A stretch of 64,000 nucleotides of DNA from Paraburkholderia tuberum STM678 (GCF_902833905.1 NZ_CADFGP010000020.1:1-64000); one strand, 5' to 3'. Shown: positions 1 to 8,085, counted from the first letter of the stretch. A program made the numbers and translations. The notes: generated from the letters alone by a model not told the origin.

Positions 1-122
1 CCGCATCAAGCGCCCACACTTATCGACTGTTAGTTTTTAAAGATCGGTCCGCCAAACCCGCCGCGCCTGAACCACCACTACCCGGCACTGCTTCGTTTGC
101 GTCGCTGCGTCTGCAGCAGAGA
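1..122 (-). other. rRNA-operon leader with boxA-like antitermination site
   Basis: Read on the minus strand, bases 33-46 give CGATCTTTAAAAAC, which resembles the boxA antitermination consensus (TGCTCTTTAACA-like). The following bases (about 1-32) read AACAGTCGATAAGTGTGGGC and onward, the kind of sequence that precedes mature 16S rRNA in Burkholderia relatives. A GCTGC/GCAGC hairpin lies at about 104-117. The mature 16S gene is not in the window, so this remains an inference from leader features. Confidence 0.55.
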
Positions 123-128
123 AACGGG

Positions 129-157
129 ATTATGGAGAACTTCCGTCGGATCGTCAA
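129..157 (-). promoter_or_regulatory. proximal rRNA-operon promoter (P2-like)
   Basis: On the minus strand a -35 element TTGACG (152-157) lies 17 bases from a -10 element CATAAT (129-134). An AT-rich stretch (about 158-170) sits upstream, and a C/G-rich discriminator (CCCG) follows the -10, as in stringently controlled stable-RNA promoters. Transcription would start near 122 and run out of the window at base 1. I recognise the downstream GTTTCTCTGCTGC-type context as typical of Burkholderiales rRNA promoters, from memory only. Confidence 0.65.
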
Positions 158-251
158 CAGGTTTTTATCACTCGCCTAACCTGCCCACGCCCACGCCATC
201 AAAGGCTTCCCGCTTCTCCGCACCCCGGCGTCCGGAGCACGAAAGTGCGGA

Positions 252-280
252 ATTCTAGTCGCCGACATCGGGACTTGCAA
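252..280 (-). promoter_or_regulatory. distal rRNA-operon promoter (P1-like)
   Basis: On the minus strand a -35 element TTGCAA (275-280) and a -10 element TAGAAT (252-257) are separated by exactly 17 bases. The bases just upstream (about 281-297) are AT-rich, like an UP element. Together with the second promoter about 120 bases downstream and the boxA-like site, this is the tandem P1/P2 layout known for rRNA operons. The assignment to rRNA is inferred, because the 16S gene itself lies outside the window. Confidence 0.6.
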
Positions 281-300
281 GCGATATTTTGACAAGCGTA

Positions 301-1077
301 TTAACGGTGCTTGAAAATCGGTTTGCGCTTCTCCACGAACGCGGCCATGCCCTCTTTCTGGTCTTCGGTGGCGAAGAGCGAATGGAACAGGCGGCGCTCG
401 AAATGCACGCCCTCCGCGAGCGTCGTTTCAAAGGCTCGGTTGACCGACTCCTTGACCATCAGCACCGCCGGCAGCGGGAATTCCGCAATGGTGGCGGCCG
501 CGCCGACCGCTTCGTCAAGCAGCGATGCCGCCGGGATCACGCGCGAAACCAGTCCGGCGCGCTCCGCTTCGGCGGCATCCATGAAACGGGCGGTTAAACA
601 GAGGTCCATCGCCTTCGCTTTTGACACCGCCCGCGGCAAGCGCTGCGTGCCGCCCGCGCCCGGCATGATCCCGAGCTTGATTTCCGGTTGACCGAACTTC
701 GCCGTGTCGGCGGCGAAAATGATGTCGCACATCATCGCCAGTTCGCAGCCGCCGCCGAGCGCGAAGCCCGCCACCGCGGCAATGATCGGCTTACGGATCG
801 AGCGAACCGTTTCCCAATTGCGCGTGATGTAGTCGCCCTTGTAGACATCCATATAGGAGTACGACGCCATCATCCCGATGTCCGCACCCGCCGCGAACGC
901 TTTCTCGCTGCCCGTCACGACGATTGCGCCAATCGACTCGTCGCCGTCGAACTCGCGCAACGCTGCGCCTAGTTCGTCCATCAGCGCGTCGTTCAGTGCA
1001 TTCAGAGCCTTCGGACGGTTGAGCGTAATCAGTCCGACCCGTCCCCGCGTCTCAACCAGAATGTTTTCGTAAGCCAT
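301..1077 (-). CDS. paaF: enoyl-CoA hydratase (crotonase family, PaaF-like)
   Basis: A 258-residue crotonase-fold protein, the usual length. It should hydrate an enoyl-CoA; beside paaN/paaG the likely substrate is 2,3-dehydroadipyl-CoA in phenylacetate degradation. Both catalytic glutamates of true hydratases are visible: E112 in GGGCELAM and E132 in QPEIKLG. The AAGAD segment (62-66) and the GG at 109-110 supply the oxyanion hole. The ATG at 1077 matches the family N-terminus. It is transcribed away from paaN, sharing a 135-base intergenic region with a TetR-type operator, which suggests common induction. The PaaF label rests on context; the sequence alone shows only a general enoyl-CoA hydratase. 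Confidence 0.88.
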   Translation of the reverse strand: MAYENILVETRGRVGLITLNRPKALNALNDALMDELGAALREFDGDESIGAIVVTGSEKAFAAGADIGMMASYSYMDVYKGDYITRNWETVRSIRKPIIAAVAGFALGGGCELAMMCDIIFAADTAKFGQPEIKLGIMPGAGGTQRLPRAVSKAKAMDLCLTARFMDAAEAERAGLVSRVIPAASLLDEAVGAAATIAEFPLPAVLMVKESVNRAFETTLAEGVHFERRLFHSLFATEDQKEGMAAFVEKRKPIFKHR

Positions 1078-1150
1078 GCCGCCTCCATAAGGGTTAATCG
1101 CACGCGAAAAACGCTTCGCGCATCGTCCGTGGTGATGCTACCATTCCCCA

Positions 1151-1164
1151 ACCAACCGGTCGGT
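1151..1164. promoter_or_regulatory. TetR/PaaR-type operator palindrome
   Basis: ACCAACCGGTCGGT is a 14-base palindrome with one mismatched pair, of the ACCGACCGGTCGGT type that TetR-family repressors of phenylacetate genes bind. It lies between the divergent crotonase and paaN genes, about 50 bases before the paaN ATG and 74 bases before the crotonase ATG, so one bound repressor could cover both promoters. No TetR-family gene lies nearby; the regulator would be encoded elsewhere. Confidence 0.6.
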
Positions 1165-1212
1165 CAATTATTCGACAGGTATTTCCCCAACGTATAGCCG
1201 AGCCTCTTTGCC

Positions 1213-2913
1213 ATGACACATCCGCTATTCACCAAGCACGAAGACACGCTGCACAAAGCGCTCGCCGCGCTCGAAACGCGCGGCTACTGGAGCCCGTTCG
1301 TCGAGATGCCCAGTCCGAAAGTGTACGGGGAAACAGCCAACGCGGACGGCGAAGCCGCGTTCAAGGCGCTTCTAGACAAAACGTTCGACCTGGACCAACC
1401 GTCGACGGGAGAGACCGTCGGCGCAGAGGTTTCGCCGTTCGGCTTCCAGCTCGGCGTGCGTTACCCGAAAGCCGACCCGAGCGCGCTCATCGCCGCATCT
1501 GCCGCGGCGCAACGCGATTGGCGCGCCGCCGGCTCGCAGGCATGGATCGGCGTGAGCCTCGAAATCCTCGCGCGCCTGAATCGCGCCAGCTTCGAGCTCG
1601 GCTACAGCGTGATGCACACGACCGGTCAGGCGTTCATGATGGCCTTCCAGGCAGGGGGCCCACACGCGCAGGATCGCGCGCTCGAAGCGGTCGCGTATGC
1701 CTGGGATCAGCTGCGCCGTATTCCCGCCGACGCGCACTGGGAAAAGCCGCAAGGCAAAAACCCGCCGCTCGCGATGCACAAGCGCTACACCGTCGTGCCG
1801 CGCGGCATCGGCCTCGTGCTCGGCTGCTGCACATTCCCGACGTGGAACGGCTATCCGGGCCTGTTCGCCGATCTGGCCACCGGCAACACGGTGATCGTCA
1901 AGCCGCATCCGGGCGCGATCCTGCCGCTCGCGCTGACCGTGCGCATCGCGCGTGACGTGTTGCGCGAAGCGGGCTTCGATCCGAACGTCGTCACGCTGCT
2001 GGCCACCGCCCCGAACGACGGCGCCCTCGTCCAGCAACTGGCCCAGCGCCCCGAGATCAAACTGATCGACTTCACGGGCAGCACCCAGAACGGCACCTGG
2101 CTCGAGCGCAACGCGCACCACGCGCAGGTCTACACCGAAAAAGCTGGCGTCAATCAGATCGTCATCGACTCGGTCGACGACATCAAGGCGGCCGCGCGCA
2201 ACATCGCGTTCTCGCTGGCGCTGTACTCAGGCCAGATGTGCACCGCGCCGCAAAATATCTACGTACGGCGAGACGGCATTCGCACCGCGGAAGGCACGCT
2301 CAGCTTTGACGATGTCTCCCAGGCGCTTGCCGGCGCGGTGCAAAAGCTCGTCGCCGATCCGGCCCGCGCCGTCGAACTGCTCGGCGCGATCCAGAACGAA
2401 GGCGTCGTGCAGCGCATCGACGAAGCCGCCGGGCTCGGTCGCGTTCTCGTCGCGAGCCAGACGCTCGACCATCCGTCCTTTCCGGGCGCTCGCGTGCGCA
2501 CACCGCTCGTATTGGAACTCGACGCCTCGACCGACCGCGCCCAGTTCACGAGAGAATGGTTCGGGCCGATCTCGTTCGTCATCGCGACGGACTCGACCGC
2601 GCAGTCACTCGACCTCGCTGGCGACATTGCTACCGAGCACGGCGCGCTAACGCTGGCGGTCTACAGCACGGACGACGCCGTGCTCGACGCCGCGCACGAA
2701 GCGTCGATTCGCGGCGGCGTCGCACTGTCGATCAACCTGACCGGTGGCGTGTTCGTCAACCAGTCCGCGGCTTTTTCGGACTTTCACGGCACCGGCGCCA
2801 ACCCGGCCGCGAATGCCGCGCTTGCCGATGCCGCTTTCGTCGCCAACCGCTTCCGCGTCGTTCAAAGCCGCGTTCATGTTGAACCGAAAGCGGCGCCCGC
2901 GGTAGCTGGCTGA
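1213..2913 (+). CDS. paaN: phenylacetic acid degradation aldehyde dehydrogenase PaaN (PaaZ short form)
   Basis: A 566-residue aldehyde dehydrogenase of the PaaN class that lacks the C-terminal MaoC hydratase domain of E. coli PaaZ (about 680 residues). It oxidises the ring-opened semialdehyde produced from oxepin-CoA. The nucleophile is C343 in SGQMCTAPQN and the general base E309 in VYTEKAGVN. The cofactor-binding segment with NTVIVKPHPGA lies around 225-236. It begins the rightward paa arm, downstream of the TetR-type operator. Because no hydratase domain is fused, oxepin-CoA ring opening must be done by a separate hydratase, possibly encoded elsewhere. The stop codon lies within the first arm of a complex inverted repeat. 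Confidence 0.92.
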   Translation: MTHPLFTKHEDTLHKALAALETRGYWSPFVEMPSPKVYGETANADGEAAFKALLDKTFDLDQPSTGETVGAEVSPFGFQLGVRYPKADPSALIAASAAAQRDWRAAGSQAWIGVSLEILARLNRASFELGYSVMHTTGQAFMMAFQAGGPHAQDRALEAVAYAWDQLRRIPADAHWEKPQGKNPPLAMHKRYTVVPRGIGLVLGCCTFPTWNGYPGLFADLATGNTVIVKPHPGAILPLALTVRIARDVLREAGFDPNVVTLLATAPNDGALVQQLAQRPEIKLIDFTGSTQNGTWLERNAHHAQVYTEKAGVNQIVIDSVDDIKAAARNIAFSLALYSGQMCTAPQNIYVRRDGIRTAEGTLSFDDVSQALAGAVQKLVADPARAVELLGAIQNEGVVQRIDEAAGLGRVLVASQTLDHPSFPGARVRTPLVLELDASTDRAQFTREWFGPISFVIATDSTAQSLDLAGDIATEHGALTLAVYSTDDAVLDAAHEASIRGGVALSINLTGGVFVNQSAAFSDFHGTGANPAANAALADAAFVANRFRVVQSRVHVEPKAAPAVAG

Positions 2914-2985
2914 ACGGCATAAGAAGGCTTCAGCACAACGCACGACTTCGTCCTATGCCGTTCGGCGGATGGACCGAGTCGTGCG
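2912..2985 (+). promoter_or_regulatory. interleaved inverted repeats (pseudoknot topology) between paaN and paaG
   Basis: Two 10-base inverted repeats interlock. GAACGGCATA (2912-2921) pairs with TATGCCGTTC (2954-2963). CGCACGACTT (2939-2948) pairs with GAGTCGTGCG (2976-2985, one G-T pair). The order A-B-A'-B' is that of an H-type pseudoknot, or of two mutually exclusive hairpins. The first arm covers the paaN stop codon and the last lies 94 bases before the paaG ATG. No T-run follows, so it is not a plain terminator. Its role, such as processing, mRNA stability or control of distal expression, is unknown. Confidence 0.6.
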
Positions 2986-3079
2986 CTCTGACTAACATCA
3001 GACATCGGATCGGCATCACGCGCCGACGCTAGTCGAGCGACCGTGCCCATCGGCCAAAGAGAGTTTGAGGAGACACCCC

Positions 3080-3871
3080 ATGTCATATGAAGCGATCCGG
3101 CTGGACATCGACTCATCGAGCCACGTCGCCACCATCACGCTGAACCGCCCGGACAAGCTCAACAGCTTCACGCGCGCGATGCATCAGGAACTCGGCGCGG
3201 CACTCGACCAGGTCGAAAAGTCCGGCGCCCGTGCGCTCGTGCTCACCGGCGCGGGACGCGGCTTCTGCGCCGGCCAGGATCTCGCCGACCTCGATTTCAC
3301 GCCCGGCGCGATGACCGACCTCGGCGCCGTCATCGATGAATACTTCAATCCGTTGATCCGCCGTCTGCAAGCGCTACCGTTTCCGGTGATCGCCGCGGTC
3401 AACGGCACGGCCGCCGGCGCGGGCGCCAATCTCGCGTTGGCCTGCGACCTGGTGCTCGCAGCTCGCTCCGCGAGTTTCATCCAAGCGTTCGTGAAGATCG
3501 GCCTCGTGCCGGATTCGGGCGGGACGTGGTTCCTGCCGCAACGCGTTGGCATGGCACGCGCGCTCGGCCTCGCGATCACCGGCGACAAGCTCAGCGCCGA
3601 CACAGCCGAAAGCTGGGGCTTGATCTGGCAAGCGCTCGACGACGCCGAACTGGCTCCGGCCGCGGCAAAACTCGCGGCCCAGCTTGCCCAGCAACCGACG
3701 CGCGCGATCGCCGCGATCAAGCAGGCGATGCGTGCCGGCACAACGCAAACGCTCGACCAGCAGCTCGATCTCGAGCGTGATCTGCAGCGCCAACTAGGCG
3801 CCTCGCACGATTACGCGGAAGGCGTGCAGGCATTTATCGAAAAGCGCGCGCCGCGCTTCGAGGGGCGTTGA
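3080..3871 (+). CDS. paaG: 1,2-epoxyphenylacetyl-CoA isomerase PaaG
   Basis: A 263-residue crotonase-family isomerase that converts ring-1,2-epoxyphenylacetyl-CoA to oxepin-CoA. The usual second hydratase Glu is replaced by D145 in LVPDSGGTW, and the first Glu position sits in AGAGANLA without Glu. This single-Asp arrangement is the hallmark of PaaG-type isomerases. I chose the ATG at 3080 because GAGGAGA precedes it by a good distance; an in-frame TTG at 3065 would fall inside that ribosome site. It lies 166 bases after paaN and only 1 base before paaI, so it is probably cotranscribed with paaI. Confidence 0.92.
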   Translation: MSYEAIRLDIDSSSHVATITLNRPDKLNSFTRAMHQELGAALDQVEKSGARALVLTGAGRGFCAGQDLADLDFTPGAMTDLGAVIDEYFNPLIRRLQALPFPVIAAVNGTAAGAGANLALACDLVLAARSASFIQAFVKIGLVPDSGGTWFLPQRVGMARALGLAITGDKLSADTAESWGLIWQALDDAELAPAAAKLAAQLAQQPTRAIAAIKQAMRAGTTQTLDQQLDLERDLQRQLGASHDYAEGVQAFIEKRAPRFEGR

Positions 3872-3872
3872 G

Positions 3873-4334
3873 ATGTCCACGCAAACCACCCGCCCCGACC
3901 AGATGACTGCCGACGAACTCGCCCGCGCGACAGCTGCCGCGATGTACGAAAACGACGCCTGCAGTCGCGCGCTCGGGCTCGAGATTCTCGAAGTGCGCCC
4001 CGGCTATGCGCGGCTGCGCATGGCGGTGCGCGACGACTTCCTGAACGGCCATCAGATCTGCCACGGCGGCCTGATCTTCACGCTCGCCGATTCGACCTTC
4101 GCGTTCGCCTGCAACACTTACAACATCAATACGGTTGCCGCCGGCTGCTCGATTGAATACCTCCGGCCGGTCTACGGCGGCGACGTGCTGAGCGCCGAAG
4201 CGGTCGAGCAGACATCGAGCGGGCGCACTGGCATCTACGATATTCGCGTCACGAATCGCGCCGGCGAGACCGTCGCGATGTTTCGCGGCAAGTCGGCGCA
4301 AATCAGGGGCAACCTGATTCCCACCGGCGACTGA
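3873..4334 (+). CDS. paaI: hydroxyphenylacetyl-CoA thioesterase PaaI (PaaD family)
   Basis: A 153-residue hotdog-fold thioesterase. PaaI releases CoA from stalled phenylacetyl-CoA intermediates and so prevents CoA depletion. The active-site helix shows HGGLIFTLADSTFAFACNT with H64, G65-G66 and catalytic D73, as in E. coli PaaI (Asp61). It starts one base after the paaG stop (TGAGATG), implying translational coupling. It is followed by 112 bases and then paaK. Confidence 0.92.
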   Translation: MSTQTTRPDQMTADELARATAAAMYENDACSRALGLEILEVRPGYARLRMAVRDDFLNGHQICHGGLIFTLADSTFAFACNTYNINTVAAGCSIEYLRPVYGGDVLSAEAVEQTSSGRTGIYDIRVTNRAGETVAMFRGKSAQIRGNLIPTGD

Positions 4335-4446
4335 CATTGAGCGGCGGCAAGCCAGAGCCGCCCTCGCGGACAGCTGTCTGCGCGGCTCTCTGACGCCAAC
4401 GCGTTACATATCAAACTCAGATACTGAGGCAGCAAGGAGACATTCG

Positions 4447-5751
4447 ATGAGCACCGCTCTTCCGCTCGATCCGATCGAGACCGCCAGCCGCGACGAGCTC
4501 GCCGCGCTCCAACTTGAACGGCTCAAATGGTCACTCACCCATGCGTATGAAGATTCGCCGGTGTACCGGCGCAAGTTCGACGAAGCCGGTGTTCATCCGG
4601 GCGATGTCAAGTCGCTCGCGGACCTCGCGCGCTTTCCGTTCACGACGAAGAAGGATTTGCGCGACAACTATCCGTTCGGCATGTTCGCGGTGCCGCCGGA
4701 GCAGATTTCGCGAATCCATGCATCGTCTGGGACGACCGGCAAGCCGACCGTCGTCGGCTATACGGCGCGCGACATCGACACGTGGGCGAATCTCGTCGCC
4801 CGTTCGATACGCGCCGCCGGCGCGAAGCGCGGCGACAAGGTGCACGTGAGCTACGGCTACGGCCTCTTCACGGGCGGCCTCGGCGCGCATTACGGCGCCG
4901 AGCGCGCGGGGCTCACCGTGATTCCGTTCGGCGGTGGTCAGACCGAAAAGCAGGTGCAGCTGATCCAGGACTTCCGGCCGGACATCATCATGGTGACACC
5001 GAGCTACATGCTGTCGATCGCCGACGAACTCGAGCGCCAGGGTATCGACCCGGCTAGCTGCTCATTACGCATCGGCATCTTCGGCGCTGAGCCGTGGACC
5101 AACGAAATGCGCGAGGCGATCGAAAAACGCATGGGCATCGACGCGGTCGACATCTACGGTCTCTCCGAAGTGATGGGCCCGGGCGTCGCCTCGGAGTGCA
5201 TCGAGACCAAAGACGGCCCGACGATCTGGGAAGACCATTTCTATCCCGAGATCATCGACCCCGAAACGGGCGAGGTGCTGCCCGATGGCGAACTCGGCGA
5301 ACTCGTGTTCACGTCGCTGACTAAAGAAGCGCTGCCGATCATCCGCTACCGCACGCGCGATCTCACGCGCCTGCTGCCGGGCAGCGCCCGCACGATGCGG
5401 CGTATGGAAAAAATCACGGGCCGCTCGGACGACATGATGATCGTCCGTGGCGTCAATGTGTTCCCGACGCAGATCGAAGAGTTGCTGCTCAAGCAGCACG
5501 CGCTCGCGCCGCACTATCAGATCGTACTGACGAAGGAAGGGCCGCTCGACGTGTTGACGCTGAACGTCGAACCGTGCCCCGAAAGCGCGCCGGATATTTC
5601 CGCGCTAACCACCGCGAAAAACGCGCTGGCGTACGACATCAAGGCGCTGATTGGCGTAAGCGCGGTGGTGAACGTGCTGGCCGTGAATGGGATCGAGCGC
5701 TCGGTGGGCAAGGCGCGGCGGGTGGTCGACAAGCGCAGTTCGGGGCTCTAA
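4447..5751 (+). CDS. paaK: phenylacetate-CoA ligase PaaK
   Basis: A 434-residue adenylate-forming ligase that activates phenylacetate with ATP and CoA, the first step of the pathway. The phosphate loop is SSGTTGKP (93-100). The acyl-adenylate motif DIYGLSEVMGPG and the hinge segment RSDDMMIVRGVNVFPTQ of the C-terminal domain are present. AAGGAGA lies directly upstream of the ATG. It is the last paa gene here; no paaABCDE, paaH or paaJ occur in the window, so the epoxidase, dehydrogenase and thiolase must be encoded elsewhere. A terminator follows, though its T-run serves the opposite strand. Confidence 0.95.
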   Translation: MSTALPLDPIETASRDELAALQLERLKWSLTHAYEDSPVYRRKFDEAGVHPGDVKSLADLARFPFTTKKDLRDNYPFGMFAVPPEQISRIHASSGTTGKPTVVGYTARDIDTWANLVARSIRAAGAKRGDKVHVSYGYGLFTGGLGAHYGAERAGLTVIPFGGGQTEKQVQLIQDFRPDIIMVTPSYMLSIADELERQGIDPASCSLRIGIFGAEPWTNEMREAIEKRMGIDAVDIYGLSEVMGPGVASECIETKDGPTIWEDHFYPEIIDPETGEVLPDGELGELVFTSLTKEALPIIRYRTRDLTRLLPGSARTMRRMEKITGRSDDMMIVRGVNVFPTQIEELLLKQHALAPHYQIVLTKEGPLDVLTLNVEPCPESAPDISALTTAKNALAYDIKALIGVSAVVNVLAVNGIERSVGKARRVVDKRSSGL

Positions 5752-5781
5752 GTCAGGCAACGCGCAGCGTAAGAGCCCAAC

Positions 5782-5825
5782 AAAAAACGGCGTCACGCAC
5801 GGATCCTGATCCGAACGTGACGCCG
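5782..5825 (-). terminator. intrinsic terminator for mltA
   Basis: CGGCGTCACG (5788-5797) and CGTGACGCCG (5816-5825) form a perfect 10-base stem. On the minus strand it is followed by TTTTTTG, so it ends leftward mltA transcription. In the other direction it could also slow transcription leaving paaK. Confidence 0.85.
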
Positions 5826-5929
5826 ATTTCCACGACTTCTATTAGCGGCTTCGCGGCAGCCTCCAACCCGCCTCCCGAAAACCGCCGTAACTCAAACGGC
5901 AGTCACGCTTCCGCCTGCGCCCCACCGCC

Positions 5930-7048
5930 TCACGAATTCGGCAGCAGCAACCACATCCGGCCACCCTGCTTCATCTTGCCAGCCAGATCACCGGCACCGT
6001 CGCCGAGGCCCCAGAAGTAGTCGGCGCGCACGCCGCCTTTGATCGCGGTGCCCGTGTCCTGCGCGAACACGAGGCGGTTCATCGGCGAGTTCGTCAGCGG
6101 CCGTGTGGTCTGCAGGAACACCGGCGTGCCGAGCGGAATCGCGCTCGGGTCGACCGCAATCGAGCGCTCCGGCGTCAGCGGCACGCCGAGCGCGCCGATC
6201 GGGCCGTCCGCGCCGCCGCTCGGCATACTTTCGGCCGACGGCATCTCGCGAAAAAACACGAAGCGCGGATTGGTGTCGAGCAATCCATCGACGCGCGTCG
6301 GATTCGCGCGTGCCCATGCCTTGATGCCCTGCATCGTCGCCTGCGCGGGTGTGATCTCGCCATGATCGAGCAGCCAGCGCCCGATCGACTTGTACGGCTG
6401 ATCGTTGGTACCGCCAAAGCCGACGCGCATCACACTGCCGTCTTCCATCACGATGCGCCCGGAGCCCTGCACCTGCAAAAAGAATGCTTCGATCGGGTCG
6501 TCGACCCACACGAGTTCGTTGCCGCTGAGCGCGCCCGAGCGTTCGAGTTGGGCGCGCGCCGGCAACGGCGCCCCCGCGCGATAGCCGGCGGGCCAGCGGT
6601 ACAGCGCGGTCTGATATACCCCATGCCGCGTGCGCGAGCCCCGCAGCAGGGGCTCGTAGTAACCGGTGACCAGACCGTCGAGCGTGCCGTCGCTATTCGC
6701 GAGCTGGAACGGCGTGAAGTAGGCTTCGAAGAAGGCGCGCGCGCCGGTGACGTCGAGATCGTCGATTTGCGCGGCGGCCGCGCATGCACGCGACCAGTTC
6801 GGCTGACGCGCGAGCCTCGTGCAGTTTTGCCGCAACGCGGCCGTCGCGCCGATCAGCGAGTCGTCCTGCCAGCCCGGCACCTGCTGCCACGCAACCGCGG
6901 TCAAGCGCGACGACGCGATCTGGCCGGGGATGATCGCCGCGCCGCTCGGCGGCGAAGGCCGGAGCGCGCCGCCGCCGCCGCAGGAGGCAAGCAACACCGC
7001 AACCGACAATGCACTGACCCACGCGCCGGCTCGGCGGACAAAACGCAT
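5930..7048 (-). CDS. mltA: membrane-bound lytic murein transglycosylase A (MltA)
   Basis: A 372-residue outer-membrane lipoprotein that cleaves peptidoglycan glycan strands with 1,6-anhydro formation. The start at 7048 gives a lipoprotein signal: basic MRFVRRA, a hydrophobic stretch and lipobox LASC with C23. In-frame extension upstream (to 7258) has no signal or family similarity, so I reject it. The MltA barrel domain fills the centre, and the C-terminal 3D domain carries the catalytic Asp in AQDTGTAIKG (D331) and the family segment ADYFWGLGDGA. A strong terminator lies about 105 bases downstream. It is divergent from a small membrane-protein ORF only 28 bases away. Confidence 0.93.
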   Translation of the reverse strand: MRFVRRAGAWVSALSVAVLLASCGGGGALRPSPPSGAAIIPGQIASSRLTAVAWQQVPGWQDDSLIGATAALRQNCTRLARQPNWSRACAAAAQIDDLDVTGARAFFEAYFTPFQLANSDGTLDGLVTGYYEPLLRGSRTRHGVYQTALYRWPAGYRAGAPLPARAQLERSGALSGNELVWVDDPIEAFFLQVQGSGRIVMEDGSVMRVGFGGTNDQPYKSIGRWLLDHGEITPAQATMQGIKAWARANPTRVDGLLDTNPRFVFFREMPSAESMPSGGADGPIGALGVPLTPERSIAVDPSAIPLGTPVFLQTTRPLTNSPMNRLVFAQDTGTAIKGGVRADYFWGLGDGAGDLAGKMKQGGRMWLLLPNS

Positions 7049-7076
7049 ACAATGTTCGTTCTTGATGGAAACCGCC

Positions 7077-7238
7077 ATGTCTGATTTGTTTGACGAATAC
7101 CCGATGCTCATCTTCGCGCTGGAATCGCTGCTCGCGCTGTTCCTGCTCGTCTTTATCGTTGTGTGGACGTCGTCTGGCAAGAAAAAAGCGAGACGTGCCA
7201 AGCCGGCAGAACGGTCCCAACAGCAAAAGCCGCAGTGA
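7077..7238 (+). CDS. small single-pass membrane protein (hypothetical)
   Basis: A 53-residue ORF: an acidic N-terminus MSDLFDEYP, one strongly hydrophobic segment (residues 9-30) and a lysine/arginine-rich tail (KKKARRAKPAER). This is the pattern of a bitopic inner-membrane microprotein with N-out or tail-in topology set by the basic residues. The start is 28 bases from the divergent mltA start. GGAA upstream is a weak ribosome site; an in-frame ATG at 7065 is possible. I do not recognise a named family. The membrane segment and composition make it more than a shadow of mltA, but support is moderate. Confidence 0.5.
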   Translation: MSDLFDEYPMLIFALESLLALFLLVFIVVWTSSGKKKARRAKPAERSQQQKPQ

Positions 7239-7249
7239 CCCTGACCGCC

Positions 7250-7304
7250 GGGTTGCATACGGAACCGCGCAACCCCTCGTGCATCAAGCGCTCGTCTGAG
7301 CGCT
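7250..7304. other. two hairpins between convergent genes
   Basis: GGGTTGC (7250-7256) pairs with GCAACCC (7269-7275), and AGCGCTC (7287-7293) pairs with GAGCGCT (7298-7304) around a GTCT loop. They sit between the rightward small membrane ORF and leftward apaG. Neither has a T-run, so they may be weak or Rho-assisted ends of transcription. The rest of 7239-7383 shows nothing else. Confidence 0.4.
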
Positions 7305-7383
7305 CATCCAACCACCCACTCAACTGCCCGCTGCGCCGCGCGCCGATACGAACTCGTTAACGACCGCGCAACACCGCGCCGGT

Positions 7384-7758
7384 TCAATGCAACGTTCGCG
7401 GCATGCGCAACACGAACTCCGGCACCGGCGCCTCGAAGCGCTCACCATCCTCCGCCACGCAGAAGTAATCGCCGCGCATCGTGCCGACCGGCGTCGCGAT
7501 CACTGCCCAACTCGTGTATTCGAAATGCTCGCCCGGCTTGAGCAGCGGCTGATGACCGACCACGCCCAGACCTTTGACTTCCTGGACGGTGTTTTCGCTG
7601 TCGGTGATGATCCAGTGACGCGCGATCAACTGTGCGGGCACCTGGCCGATGTTACGGATGGTCAGCGTGTAGGCAAAGGCGTACTGGCGACGCTCCGGGT
7701 CCGATTCTTCGGGCAGGTAGTGCACCTGCGCCGAGACGCTGAATTCGTACTGGCTCAT
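7384..7758 (-). CDS. apaG: Co2+/Mg2+ efflux-associated protein ApaG
   Basis: A 124-residue ApaG protein, a fibronectin-type-III-like beta sandwich of typical length. The family segment GLGVVGHQP and the C-terminal GTMRGDYFCVAEDGE are present. In enteric bacteria apaG has been linked to cobalt resistance; its biochemical role is not settled. I chose the ATG at 7758 (MSQYEFSV), where AGG precedes it; the longer frame to 7815 adds unrelated residues. It is transcribed away from rpe across a 327-base gap. Confidence 0.92.
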   Translation of the reverse strand: MSQYEFSVSAQVHYLPEESDPERRQYAFAYTLTIRNIGQVPAQLIARHWIITDSENTVQEVKGLGVVGHQPLLKPGEHFEYTSWAVIATPVGTMRGDYFCVAEDGERFEAPVPEFVLRMPRTLH

Positions 7759-8085
7759 CCTGATTCCGATCTGATCAAACGGGCTGTGAAAAATCGTGGA
7801 AGGCCCGAACGCCAATGGTCTGCGGGTGCAGCGGCGATGCGGCGCTCATGGAATGGCATTCTGCTTGATGCGCGGCATGGCCGCAACCGGATACGCCTTT
7901 CGGCCAGCAGTGTCTAAGACGTTGGGACACGGCTGCTTTGCCGCGCCCAGTCTCCATGTCGTTTTTGCGCCGGCACTTTGCGAAGTTTCATCGCGCGATT
8001 CCGCCACGCCAACCGCGGCCAGCACCCCGGTCTGCACGCGCAAAACCGGTAAAATGGCGCTTTCCCGCTTGCATCGGCCCCTGTC
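7759..8085. other. intergenic region between apaG and rpe
   Basis: No supported gene. It must hold the divergent promoters of apaG and rpe. A -10-like TAAAAT occurs at 8050-8055, about 30 bases before the rpe ATG, without a convincing -35. No Shine-Dalgarno precedes rpe clearly. Confidence 0.4.
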
